Below, in pieces: positions 7,508 through 17,007 of a DNA stretch of 64,000 nucleotides. The DNA lies in NCBI RefSeq assembly GCF_900107635.1, contig NZ_FNRD01000007.1:124001-188000 (forward strand). The letters run 5' to 3'. This stretch comes from Flavobacterium gillisiae (GTDB lineage Bacteria > Bacteroidota > Bacteroidia > Flavobacteriales > Flavobacteriaceae). Position numbers and translations under genes: made by a program. Each line of letters begins with the position of its first letter. The first letter of the stretch is position 1. The notes under the pieces were generated by a model. It did not search any database. It was not told where the DNA came from and was given only the letters and a program-made list of their open reading frames with translations.

Positions 7508-9601
7508 ATGAACAAAGCCGTATATATAGCAACATCTGAGCATAATAGTGGTAAATCGATTATTACTCTAGGTCTAATGAGTATGCTTATTGGTAAGACA
7601 GCTAAAGTGGGCTATTTTCGACCAATAATAGAGGATTTTGAAGATGGTAAATTGGATAATCACATCGAAACCGTAATCTCTCATTTTGGTTTGGATATTG
7701 CATTTGAAGATGCTTTTGCAATTACTAAAAGCAAGCTGATTAAAAAGAAAAACAAAGGTAAAATAGGAGAGGTCCTTGATTTGATCATTGATAAATACAA
7801 ACGACTGGAGGAACAATTTGATTTTGTTTTAGTGGAGGGAACCAGCTTTAGCGGTGAAGGGACAGTTATCGAACTCGATATGAATGTGCTTATCGCTAAA
7901 AATCTAGGGATACCAACAATAATTGTGGGTTCAGGTGTAGGCAAAACATTGGAGGAGTTAGTAGACAGTTTATATTTGGCTTATGATTCCTTTAAAGTAA
8001 AGGATGTTGAAGTACTTGCAATTATTGCCAATAAAGTGCAACCTGAAAACATTAAATTAGTAACAGATGGTTTGAGAGCGAGTTTACCGAAAGAAATTTT
8101 GGTAAATGCTATTCCTATAATTTCCAGTTTGAATAATCCAACAATTAAAGAAATTGTCGATGAACTGGACGCCAAAGTATTATTTGGAGGCGAATTCTTA
8201 AATAATGAAATAGGGAATTTTAGTGTTGGCGCCATGCAATTACGCAACTACTTGTTACACCTGAAAGATAAGGCACTAGTGATAACTCCTGGTGACCGTG
8301 CTGATATTATCTTGGGTGCATTACAAGCGAATGAATCTGCTAATTACCCAGCTATTTCAGGTATCGTTTTGACTGGTAATATAGTTCCAGATGACAGTAT
8401 TTTGCTGTTAATCGAAGGATTAACCAGTATTGTTCCTATTATTTCTGTTGAAGGAGGTACCTATAGTATTACCAATAGAATTGGAGATATAAAGGCTAAA
8501 ATTTATGCTGACAACAAACAAAAAATAGAGACTTCAATAAATACTTTTGAGAAGTATGTAGACTTGGACAGCCTAGCTAAAAAATTAAGTTCTTTTGAAG
8601 CAGAAGGGATGACACCTAAAATGTTTCAATACAACCTGGTAAAAAGAGCTAAAAAGCATAGAAAGCATATCGTTTTACCCGAAGGGAATGATGAGCGAAT
8701 TCTGATTGCTGCCTCGCGATTGTTAACAATGAATGTCGTTGATATTTCTATTCTTGGAAATAAAAAACAAATTGAAAGTAAGGTCGCAGAATTAGGCATT
8801 GCTTTTGACTTTTCGAAAGTGAAAATCATCAATCCGATTGAGTCTGAGAATTATGAAGATTATGTAAATACCTATTATGAGCTTCGAAAGAATAAAAATG
8901 TGACATTGGGTATGGCCAAAGATTTAATGGAAGACGGTTCTTATTTTGGAACGATGATGGTTTACAAAGGCGATGCAGACGGAATGGTTTCGGGAGCCGC
9001 ACATACAACGCAACATACGATTTTACCGGCTTTACAATTCATTAAAACCAAGCCAAATACCTGTATCGTTTCTTCCATATTTTTTATGTGTCTGGAAGAT
9101 CGAGTTTCTGTTTTTGGGGATTGTGCTATTAATCCGAATCCTACCGCAGAACAATTGGCAGAAATCGCTATTTCTTCAGCCGATTCTAGTTTGGCCTTTG
9201 GTATAGAGCCAAAAGTAGCTATGTTATCTTATTCTTCTGGAGCATCTGGAAAAGGGGATGAAGTAGACAAAGTGAGAAAAGCGACCGAAATAGTTAGATT
9301 GAAACGTCCTGATTTAAAAATTGAAGGACCTATACAATACGATGCTGCTGTGGATATGGAAATAGGACAAAGTAAAATGCCGAATTCAGAGGTGGCGGGA
9401 CAAGCAAGTGTTCTTATTTTCCCTGATTTAAATACCGGAAATAATACCTATAAAGCAGTTCAAAGAGAAACAGGAGCGTTAGCCATTGGGCCTATGTTAC
9501 AAGGGTTAAACAAACCTGTAAATGATTTAAGTCGAGGCTGTACTGTAGACGATATTATTAATACGGTAGTAATCACAGCAATTCAAGCACAAGGATTGTA
9601 A
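7508..9601 (+). CDS. pta: Phosphate acetyltransferase (long, two-domain form)
   Basis: 697-residue enzyme converting acetyl-CoA and phosphate to acetyl phosphate and CoA. It is the long form: an N-terminal BioD-like P-loop domain (ATSEHNSGKSIITLGL, residues 8-23), a central DRTGG domain around 215-330, and the catalytic PTA domain from about 374 (HIVLPEGNDERILIAASRLL) to the end, with the YSSGASGKG and GQSKMPNSEVAG motifs. The long form in enterobacteria is allosterically controlled through its N-terminal part; whether this holds here is unknown. Start ATG at 7508 follows an A-rich region. It is followed by ackA 106 bases on, with a palindrome between the two, so both likely form one unit. 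Confidence 0.97.
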   Translation: MNKAVYIATSEHNSGKSIITLGLMSMLIGKTAKVGYFRPIIEDFEDGKLDNHIETVISHFGLDIAFEDAFAITKSKLIKKKNKGKIGEVLDLIIDKYKRLEEQFDFVLVEGTSFSGEGTVIELDMNVLIAKNLGIPTIIVGSGVGKTLEELVDSLYLAYDSFKVKDVEVLAIIANKVQPENIKLVTDGLRASLPKEILVNAIPIISSLNNPTIKEIVDELDAKVLFGGEFLNNEIGNFSVGAMQLRNYLLHLKDKALVITPGDRADIILGALQANESANYPAISGIVLTGNIVPDDSILLLIEGLTSIVPIISVEGGTYSITNRIGDIKAKIYADNKQKIETSINTFEKYVDLDSLAKKLSSFEAEGMTPKMFQYNLVKRAKKHRKHIVLPEGNDERILIAASRLLTMNVVDISILGNKKQIESKVAELGIAFDFSKVKIINPIESENYEDYVNTYYELRKNKNVTLGMAKDLMEDGSYFGTMMVYKGDADGMVSGAAHTTQHTILPALQFIKTKPNTCIVSSIFFMCLEDRVSVFGDCAINPNPTAEQLAEIAISSADSSLAFGIEPKVAMLSYSSGASGKGDEVDKVRKATEIVRLKRPDLKIEGPIQYDAAVDMEIGQSKMPNSEVAGQASVLIFPDLNTGNNTYKAVQRETGALAIGPMLQGLNKPVNDLSRGCTVDDIINTVVITAIQAQGL

Positions 9602-9663
9602 AATTGTTTCAGGTTTTAAGTTTCAAGTTAAAAAATTAAACACAAACAACCTCCACTCAGTCA

Positions 9664-9682
9664 CCCTCTCCTTCGGAGAGGG
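9664..9682. repeat. CCCTCTCC-TTC-GGAGAGGG palindrome between pta and ackA
   Basis: Perfect 8-bp GC-rich stem with a TTC loop, followed by GCTGGGGAGAGG, in an otherwise AT-rich gap. This text (CCTTCGGAGAGGG then TGGGGAGAGG) resembles a dispersed intergenic repeat I have seen in Bacteroidota. No T-tract follows, so it is not a typical terminator; it may tune mRNA stability between the two genes. Confidence 0.6.
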
Positions 9683-9707
9683 CTGGGGAGAGGAAATTTA
9701 AATATAA

Positions 9708-10892
9708 ATGAAAATAGTAATTATAAACTCAGGGAGTTCATCAATAAAGTATCAATTAATTGAAATGCCTGCAAGAAATGTGATTTGTAGTGGTATGATT
9801 GATAGGATTGGATTAGATTCTTCAAATATCACCTATAAAACAAATACAGATTCTTTAGAAGAAAAGAGGCCTATTCCAAACCATAAGGTTGGATTAGAAC
9901 GGATTGCGGAATTATTGATGGATAACAATATTGGTGTAATAAAAAGTACCCAAGAGATTGATGTGGTGGGACATCGTGTAGTTCATGGCGGAGCCAGTTT
10001 CTCTAATCCGGTACATATTGATTCAGTAGTAAAAGAAAAAATAAAACAGCTTTTTCAATTGGCACCACTCCACAATCCAGCAAATTTAGAAGGAATATAT
10101 GTAGCAGAAGAGATATTTAAAGGAGCGAAACAAATGGCTGTTTTTGACACCGCGTTTCATCAAACAATTCCGGTTATAGCCCATAAATACGCCATTCCTA
10201 ATAAATTTATAACTGATAATAATATCAGAGTTTATGGTTTTCACGGAACAAGTCATAAATACGTTTCAGAGAGAGCGGCAGAATACCTAAATAAAAGCGA
10301 TAAAATTATCACAATTCACTTAGGTAACGGATGTAGTATGACCGCAATAAAAAATGGTGTAAGTATCGACCATAGCTTAGGTTTCGCACCTTCTAACGGA
10401 CTTATTATGGGTACAAGAAGCGGTGATATAGATCAGTCAATTGTGTTCTATATGGTCAATACACTAGGATATTCGTTAGATGCGGTGAATAATTTGCTAT
10501 TAAAAGAAAGCGGAATGCTCGGACTTACCGGCTTTAGTGATTTAAGAGATATAGAATCGCAAGCAGAACAAGGAAATAAGGAATGTCAATTAGCATTGGA
10601 TATGAATGCGTACCGAATTAAGAAATTCATTGGCTCTTACACGGCAGTAATGAATGGTTTAGATGCTATTATTTTTACGGCAGGAATAGGAGAGAATTCA
10701 TCATACATTAGAAGATTGGTATGTACTGATATGAACTATTATGGACTGGAATTAGATGATGCCAAGAATGAGGTTCGATCAAAGGAAATAAGGGAAATAA
10801 ACACTCCAAATTCTAAAACTAAAATTATGGTGATTCCAACGAATGAAGAAATTGAGATTGCTAATCAGGTTTACGATCTACTTATGAATTAA
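9708..10892 (+). CDS. ackA: Acetate kinase
   Basis: 394-residue cytosolic enzyme that makes ATP and acetate from acetyl phosphate and ADP, partner of pta. N-terminal signature VIINSGSSSIKYQL (residues 4-17) and the second signature YGFHGTSHKYV are intact, as are the glycine-rich ATP-binding stretches (HLGNGCS; TAGIGENS). Length is normal. With pta it forms the acetate overflow/assimilation route, giving substrate-level ATP. A strong terminator follows 18 bases after the stop. Confidence 0.97.
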   Translation: MKIVIINSGSSSIKYQLIEMPARNVICSGMIDRIGLDSSNITYKTNTDSLEEKRPIPNHKVGLERIAELLMDNNIGVIKSTQEIDVVGHRVVHGGASFSNPVHIDSVVKEKIKQLFQLAPLHNPANLEGIYVAEEIFKGAKQMAVFDTAFHQTIPVIAHKYAIPNKFITDNNIRVYGFHGTSHKYVSERAAEYLNKSDKIITIHLGNGCSMTAIKNGVSIDHSLGFAPSNGLIMGTRSGDIDQSIVFYMVNTLGYSLDAVNNLLLKESGMLGLTGFSDLRDIESQAEQGNKECQLALDMNAYRIKKFIGSYTAVMNGLDAIIFTAGIGENSSYIRRLVCTDMNYYGLELDDAKNEVRSKEIREINTPNSKTKIMVIPTNEEIEIANQVYDLLMN

Positions 10893-10910
10893 TAAAATAC
10901 TTATATTAGA

Positions 10911-10939
10911 AAAGGCTTCTCTGTTGAGAGGCCTTTTTT
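10911..10939 (+). terminator. Rho-independent terminator of pta-ackA
   Basis: Stem AAAGGCTTCTC (10911-10921), loop TGTT, GAGAGGCCTTT (10926-10936), ending in a six-T run at 10934-10939. One G-U pair; otherwise perfect. Confidence 0.88.
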
Positions 10940-11006
10940 ATGTCCGATATCGAATAAATGTGATTATATTTGAAATTAATTATACTTCCGTTAAAAATTC
11001 TTTGTC

Positions 11007-13754
11007 TTGAAAAACATTATCATAATAATTATCCTTTTCTTTTTTAAAGCATTACCTATTTATGCCCAGGAGTTACTTCCCTTTGTGGAAAATTATAACA
11101 AAGCTAACTATCAGGGTGACAATCAAACCTGGAATGTGGCTCAAGGTAGTGATGATGTAATGTATTTTGCTAACAATCATTATTTGCTGCGTTATGATGG
11201 TGTGAAATGGGAAAAAAACATGCTTCCTAATAAAACTATAATTCGTTCAATTTTTGTGGAAGAAGATAAGATTTATTCAGGGTCTTATAAAGAATTCGGG
11301 TATTGGATTCGTGAAAATGGGAAAATGAATTATGTGTCAATTTCTAAGGGGAAATCTGTTTTTGACGATAAGGAGAATGAAGAAATATGGAAGATTTTTA
11401 AATTTAATAACGAAATTTATTTTCAATCTTTTAATACGATTTACAAATACGATGGACGTAATGTAAAAAAAATAAAATTATCTTTTCTTATTTCGTATTG
11501 TTATGTAATTGACAATCAAATTCTAATTGCGTCCGTTAGTAGTGGTATTTATAAGATGGTCAATTCACGTATTGAAAAAGTGAAAGGATGGGATGTTTTA
11601 GAAAACAACGTTATTCATGACATCGAAAAATTTCAAAATAAAACGTACTTTTTTACTAAGAAAAATGGTGTTTATGTTGAAGAAAACGGAATCTTAGCAC
11701 CTTGGAAAAACCCTTTAAATGAAACTTTAAAAACGGCTAACATTAATGTTGCTCATTTCCTGAAAAACAACAAATTAGCTGTAGGAACAGCCAGTAGAGG
11801 GATTTTTGTTTTTGATTTTGACAAGAATTCTTATATTAATATTGATCGAAATAATGTGTTGATGAATAATTCTATTTTAAGCATAGGGTTAGACAAAGAA
11901 AATGATTTGTGGTTAGGATTAGATAATGGAATCGCCCATATAGAGATTAATTCGCCTAATGCGATTTTTTATGATAATAGTGGTGCTTTAGGGTCCGTGT
12001 ATTCTGTTGTTAAAACCGACAAAGGTTTTTTGATGGCATCAAATCATGGAGTTTTTAAATATGTTAGTAAAAATTTGTCGTTAATACCAAATTCAGAAGG
12101 TCAAGCTTGGATTATCAATAAAATAGGCAATAAGTATATCATAGGGCATAATGAAGGAACTTATATTTATGAGGATGCGATTTTTTCGAAATTAAACAAT
12201 ATCAATGGAGGTTGGAATTTAGTAAAAAGTAATGTGGATAATTCCTATTTGCAAGCTACCTATAGTGGTATTTATGTCTATAAAGACATCAGAAATTCAT
12301 CGGATCTAATTCAGCTGAAAGGTCTCTTCAAGCCAATAAAGTATGTTGCTCAAAATAAAAAAAATGAAATATGGGCCGCGGATAATTATAGGGGTTTATA
12401 TAGAATAAGGTACAATGATGCTTTTGAAACCACGAGCGTGGAGAATATTACACAGAAGGGTAAAAAAAATGCTAATGACTTTGGAGTAAAAATATTTGAA
12501 TTTAGAAATGAAATTCTTTTTTTGATTCACAAAAAATGGTATACGTATAATTCAATTTCGAATCAATTAGTAAAAAATGAATTGTTTAACTCTAATTTTG
12601 AAAATACATCTGATATTGTTAAAATAGACGAAGACCATTTTATAGTGTTGCAAGAGGGGTTGTTATATCAGGTTGATGCCAAAGGAAATAATTTTGTTCG
12701 AAATTTAATCCAGGAGAAGTATTACAAGGGTAAAATCATCAATGATAATTTAAAAATTTTTAAAGATGGCGATACCTATTTATTGAATCTCGATGACGGG
12801 TTTATATCACTTCAATTAAAGAATTCGAAGCCAGTGAGTCCTGAAATAAAGATTGAAGCTTTTAATGAGGAAAATTTGGTTCTCGGTAATTCTAAAATTA
12901 ATTATAATTCAGAGTTAAAAGTAAATGTAATTTCAGGAATATATGGATCAAACAAACCAACTCTATTTTACAAGATAAATGCGGCAGAAAACTATTCACC
13001 GGTAAATGGAGGATTGATTATTTTAAATAATCTAGACAGTGGCAGTCATACCCTTACGATTTACAATCACGATGGCGTACATTTTAATGAAGTTTCAATT
13101 TTTAATTTTTATGTTGCACAGCCATGGTTTTTTTCTTTTTGGATGATACTTATGTATGTGGTCTTAATTGCAAGCGTATCATTTGTGTATTACAGATGGA
13201 ATAAAATGCGTTACATTCAAAAACTCGAACTACGAGAAGAAGAATTGAAACACCAGAAGAAAATTTTAGAAATTGAATTAAAGGCGGAAAATGAATTGAA
13301 CAGTCAAGAATATGAAAAACACATTTTAGAACTGGAGTTGCAATCTAAATCGTCTGAGGTAACTGGTAAATCGCTGTCCATCGCTAAGCAAAGTGAAATG
13401 ATAGAAAGTATCCAAGGAATTTTAGATTCGGAAACTGATCTAAACAAACTAAAGAGTGAAATAAATAAGACTATAAAAATCAATGCGATCAATAAGCATG
13501 AGTGGGAGACTTTTGAAACCAATTTGAATCAAATCCACAACGAATTTATAATTACACTTTCCAAGAAGTTTCCAAATCTTACTCCCAAGGATATTAAGTT
13601 GTGTATCTATTTAAAGATGAACCTTACTTCAAAAGAAATTGCACCAATGATGAATATTTCTTTCCGCGGTGTTGAATTACATCGCTATAGGTTAAGAAAG
13701 AAATTACAGCTTGTACAGGATGATAATCTTTCTAAGTTTTTGTTATCAATATAA
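11007..13754 (+). CDS. Membrane-bound Y_Y_Y/propeller sensor with LuxR-like HTH; likely regulator of the adjacent polysaccharide locus
   Basis: 915 residues, TTG start. A signal peptide (residues 1-20, ending PIYAQ) leads into a periplasmic region with repeated short blades of the two-component-regulator propeller type (LWLGLDNGIAHIEI; EIWAADNYRGLYRI), then a Y_Y_Y-like domain around 640-700. One membrane segment lies at about 707-730, followed by a coiled coil and a C-terminal helix-turn-helix at about 857-901 (LTPKDIKLCIYLKMNLTSKEIA), LuxR/GerE-like. Unlike hybrid two-component systems it has no kinase or receiver domain, so it would sense outside and bind DNA directly. A TATATTTG box is at 10965-10972. 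It precedes susC by 242 bp in the same direction. Confidence 0.85.
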   Translation: MKNIIIIIILFFFKALPIYAQELLPFVENYNKANYQGDNQTWNVAQGSDDVMYFANNHYLLRYDGVKWEKNMLPNKTIIRSIFVEEDKIYSGSYKEFGYWIRENGKMNYVSISKGKSVFDDKENEEIWKIFKFNNEIYFQSFNTIYKYDGRNVKKIKLSFLISYCYVIDNQILIASVSSGIYKMVNSRIEKVKGWDVLENNVIHDIEKFQNKTYFFTKKNGVYVEENGILAPWKNPLNETLKTANINVAHFLKNNKLAVGTASRGIFVFDFDKNSYINIDRNNVLMNNSILSIGLDKENDLWLGLDNGIAHIEINSPNAIFYDNSGALGSVYSVVKTDKGFLMASNHGVFKYVSKNLSLIPNSEGQAWIINKIGNKYIIGHNEGTYIYEDAIFSKLNNINGGWNLVKSNVDNSYLQATYSGIYVYKDIRNSSDLIQLKGLFKPIKYVAQNKKNEIWAADNYRGLYRIRYNDAFETTSVENITQKGKKNANDFGVKIFEFRNEILFLIHKKWYTYNSISNQLVKNELFNSNFENTSDIVKIDEDHFIVLQEGLLYQVDAKGNNFVRNLIQEKYYKGKIINDNLKIFKDGDTYLLNLDDGFISLQLKNSKPVSPEIKIEAFNEENLVLGNSKINYNSELKVNVISGIYGSNKPTLFYKINAAENYSPVNGGLIILNNLDSGSHTLTIYNHDGVHFNEVSIFNFYVAQPWFFSFWMILMYVVLIASVSFVYYRWNKMRYIQKLELREEELKHQKKILEIELKAENELNSQEYEKHILELELQSKSSEVTGKSLSIAKQSEMIESIQGILDSETDLNKLKSEINKTIKINAINKHEWETFETNLNQIHNEFIITLSKKFPNLTPKDIKLCIYLKMNLTSKEIAPMMNISFRGVELHRYRLRKKLQLVQDDNLSKFLLSI

Positions 13755-13813
13755 AAACTAATCAATTTTTACATAAAATATATTTTTTAGGGTAATTTTT
13801 AACAGAATTGCAA

Positions 13814-13926
13814 TACATCATTACTACATCATAGTGATGTAATGTAACGCCTTGTTACCACTCTTAATGCCTTTAAAAGATTGATTTATATAAGAACTCT
13901 GCTGCTGTGATGTATCTATGTAGTAA
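13814..13926 (+). promoter_or_regulatory. Cluster of TACATCA/TGATGTA repeats upstream of susC
   Basis: TACATCA occurs at 13814-13820 and 13825-13831, its complement TGATGTA at 13835-13841 and 13908-13914, and the related TGTAGTAA at 13919-13926 mirrors TTACTACA at 13821-13828. The pair at 13825-13841 is a perfect 7-bp palindrome with a TAG spacer. This is a candidate operator for the upstream regulator. A weak -7-like TAACTTTA is at 13974-13981. Confidence 0.45.
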
Positions 13927-13996
13927 TTCAGATATTGTTACTATAACGTTGTAATTAGCTAATTTGGCACCACTAACTTTAACAAATTATTAATAC

Positions 13997-16987
13997 ATGA
14001 GAAATTTTATATTTGGCTTTTTAGCACTCATTCTACTTCCGGCATATATGTCTGGTCAAGTAATTAAAGGAAAAGTATTGGATAAAGAGGGTTTGGGAAT
14101 ACCGGGAGCAATAATTATTGCTGTTGATTCAAATACCAATACTGATACTGATTTTGACGGGAATTTTAGTATCAACGCTAAAAGCGGGGAGTTACTAAAA
14201 ATTTCAATGATTGGTTTTGAAACTTTAAGCGTAGGGGCTAAAACTACTCCTATGGTAATAACGATGCAAGTTTCAAAGAGTATGCAATTAGATGAAATTG
14301 TTGTTATCGGTTACGGTAGCGCAAAAAAGAGAGATTTAACAGGTTCTATTGTTAAAATAGAAGGTAAAACAGTAGCTGACAAACCTAATGCAAATCCAGT
14401 TGCCTCTTTACAAGGTAAGGTTGCAGGGTTATCTGTGGTTAACTCTGGTAGACCAGGGCAGGAACCAGATATTCGTATACGTGGTACTGTAAGTCGTAAC
14501 CAGACTAAACCGTTGTATGTAGTTGATGGAATTTTTAGTACTGATATTAGCTATATCAATTCTAATGACATCGAGTCTATAGAAATTCTAAAAGACCCTT
14601 CTTCATTAGCGATTTTTGGAGTTAGAGGTGCTAATGGTGTTATTCTTGTTTCAACAAAGCAAGGTAAAGCAGGCAAAATGAGCATCAACTTCAACACTTC
14701 TACAGGAGTTAAAAGTATTGTAGGTAAACCAAAAGTTGCTAATGCAGCACTATTTAAAGAATTGTATGATGAGCAAAGAGTAAACGATGGTGCTGCTCCT
14801 TATGCTTATTACAATTTATTTAATGGTGATACAGATTGGATTAACCAATTAGAGAATAAAGGTGCTATAGTACAAAATACTAACCTAAGTATTCAAAGCG
14901 CTACTGACAATAATAAGTTAAGTTTAGGCTTCGGGTATTTAAAAGAAGAAGGTGTTATTCGTAATGAAAATTTACAAAAAATCACCTTTAATGTAAATGA
15001 CGAGATTAAGGTTTCGGATAAATTAAAATTTGGAATAGGATTAAATGGAATAAAATCTAAACTACCTGTTGGTAATAGCTTTGGTTCGGCATTAAATGCA
15101 ACTCCTATTGTTAATCCTTACAACGCAGATGGTGTTTATAATCAACTTCCAGTTCAAATTGGAGGGGCGCAAATTGGAAATCCTTTGATTCCAATTAACG
15201 AAGAGTCTGATACAAAGATTAATAATCAATTTAGATTTGTAGGTAATGTATATGGAGAATTAAAATTATTAAAAGACTTTACTTTTAGAATTGGATATTC
15301 AGGGGATATGGATATTAGAAAAGGAAGAAGTTATGTACCATTAATTGATGTATTTGCTGCTGAAAGCGATCAAGTTACACCGTATTCTGGTAGAACTTTG
15401 ACAAGCGTGTCACAATACAATACAACTGTTCAAAATTTCCAACAAGATTATTTATTAACGTATAATAAAAAATTTGGAGATCATAGTTTAACACTTTTAG
15501 CTGGTTACAATTCTTTTCAAGAATATTTAGAAAGTATCAGTGGTTCTGTGAATCAAAATATAGGAGGAGAGCCGATACCAAATGATTCTAGATGGTGGTA
15601 TTTAAATGTATTTCCTTACGGAGATCAAGCTACAAGGGTGTCAAATTCTGAGCAATGGGAAAGAGCAACAACTTCTACTTTATTTCGTGCTTTATATAAT
15701 TACAAAGGAAAATATATCGTAAATGGATCTTTTAGAAGAGATTCTTCTTCGGAATTGCCTAAAGACACTAGAGATCAAAACTTCTGGTCTATAGGTGCTG
15801 CATGGGAATTAGGTAAAGAAAAATTCATGGAGAATAGCGGGATTAACTCTTTGAAAATTAAAGGTTCTTATGGAGAACTTGGAAATCAATATAATGCGGT
15901 TCATTATCCGTATTTACCCAATTATACTACCGGTGCATCAGCAGTATTTGGCTCTACTTTAGTACCTGCTTTTGTCTTGGCATATAGAAATACAGACAAT
16001 TTAAAATGGGAAACGGTAACGTCTTATGAAGGTGGTTTTGAATTAACTACTTTTAAGGATCGTTTAAGGTTTGATGCTACTTATTACAATAAAACCACTA
16101 AAGATTTATTGGTTTTTGTTACGCAAGGAAACGAAAATTTTTATACAAATGCGGGTGAAATTGAAAATAAAGGTTTTGAATTTTCTACATCTTGGGATGA
16201 AAAAATTTCAGATAAATTCTCTTATTCTATTAGCGGAAACTTAACTACGCTTAACAACAAAGTTAATTCAGTTTTCGAACCTGGATATGAAATCTTTTCA
16301 GGTCCAACTCGTACAAGTGCAGGTAATCCTATAGGTTCATTCTACGGATATGAAGTGGAGGGAATATACCAATCTTATGCTGATGTTTTATCTTCACCTG
16401 TTAGTACCTTAGGAAGTTATGGTCCTGGTGATTTTAAATATAAAGATGTTAACGGTGATGGAACTATTACTACTGATGATAGAAAGGTAATTGGAAATCC
16501 TACACCAGACTTTACTTATGGTTTTAGCACTAGCGTAAACTATGCTAAATTTTCATTAGCTATTGATTTGCAAGGAGTGTATGGAAATGAAGTATGGAGA
16601 AACTGGGGTAACGGAAGTACTTTTGCTCAATTCAACTATAGAGAAGCGAGAGAAGACAGATGGACTGGTGCTGGAACTTCAAATTGGGAGCCAAGATTAT
16701 CTGAAGCTTCTGGATATAACAAATTAAATTCTACTTATAATGTAGAAGACGGTAGTTATATTAGAATTAGAAATGTACAATTGGCCTACAACTTTAAACC
16801 GTTTAGTGCACAAAACATTACTTTTCAAAGTATGAAACTGTTCTTAAATGCTCAAAATTTACATACTTGGAAACACAATTCGGGTTTCACTCCTGAAGCA
16901 GGTGGATCTCCTATTGAGTTTAGTATTGATAACGGAGGATATCCTTTACCTGTAATAACAAGCATAGGTTTTAGTGCAACATTTTAA
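13997..16987 (+). CDS. SusC/RagA family TonB-linked outer-membrane transporter
   Basis: 996-residue outer-membrane beta-barrel importing oligosaccharides with its SusD lid. Signal peptide at 1-20; a carboxypeptidase-regulatory-like domain at about 22-100 (IKGKVLDKEGLGIPGAIIIA); the SusC hallmark at the TonB box/plug junction (LDEIVVIGYGSAKKRDLTGS); plug with the VRGANGVILVSTKQGKAGK segment; then the barrel, ending in aromatic ISGF-type residues (GFSATF). No N-terminal anti-sigma signalling extension, consistent with control by the separate regulator upstream. It is directly followed by susD after 20 bp. Substrate specificity is not readable from sequence. Confidence 0.96.
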   Translation: MRNFIFGFLALILLPAYMSGQVIKGKVLDKEGLGIPGAIIIAVDSNTNTDTDFDGNFSINAKSGELLKISMIGFETLSVGAKTTPMVITMQVSKSMQLDEIVVIGYGSAKKRDLTGSIVKIEGKTVADKPNANPVASLQGKVAGLSVVNSGRPGQEPDIRIRGTVSRNQTKPLYVVDGIFSTDISYINSNDIESIEILKDPSSLAIFGVRGANGVILVSTKQGKAGKMSINFNTSTGVKSIVGKPKVANAALFKELYDEQRVNDGAAPYAYYNLFNGDTDWINQLENKGAIVQNTNLSIQSATDNNKLSLGFGYLKEEGVIRNENLQKITFNVNDEIKVSDKLKFGIGLNGIKSKLPVGNSFGSALNATPIVNPYNADGVYNQLPVQIGGAQIGNPLIPINEESDTKINNQFRFVGNVYGELKLLKDFTFRIGYSGDMDIRKGRSYVPLIDVFAAESDQVTPYSGRTLTSVSQYNTTVQNFQQDYLLTYNKKFGDHSLTLLAGYNSFQEYLESISGSVNQNIGGEPIPNDSRWWYLNVFPYGDQATRVSNSEQWERATTSTLFRALYNYKGKYIVNGSFRRDSSSELPKDTRDQNFWSIGAAWELGKEKFMENSGINSLKIKGSYGELGNQYNAVHYPYLPNYTTGASAVFGSTLVPAFVLAYRNTDNLKWETVTSYEGGFELTTFKDRLRFDATYYNKTTKDLLVFVTQGNENFYTNAGEIENKGFEFSTSWDEKISDKFSYSISGNLTTLNNKVNSVFEPGYEIFSGPTRTSAGNPIGSFYGYEVEGIYQSYADVLSSPVSTLGSYGPGDFKYKDVNGDGTITTDDRKVIGNPTPDFTYGFSTSVNYAKFSLAIDLQGVYGNEVWRNWGNGSTFAQFNYREAREDRWTGAGTSNWEPRLSEASGYNKLNSTYNVEDGSYIRIRNVQLAYNFKPFSAQNITFQSMKLFLNAQNLHTWKHNSGFTPEAGGSPIEFSIDNGGYPLPVITSIGFSATF

Positions 16988-17007
16988 TAAAATTAAAAAT
17001 TTAAGAT

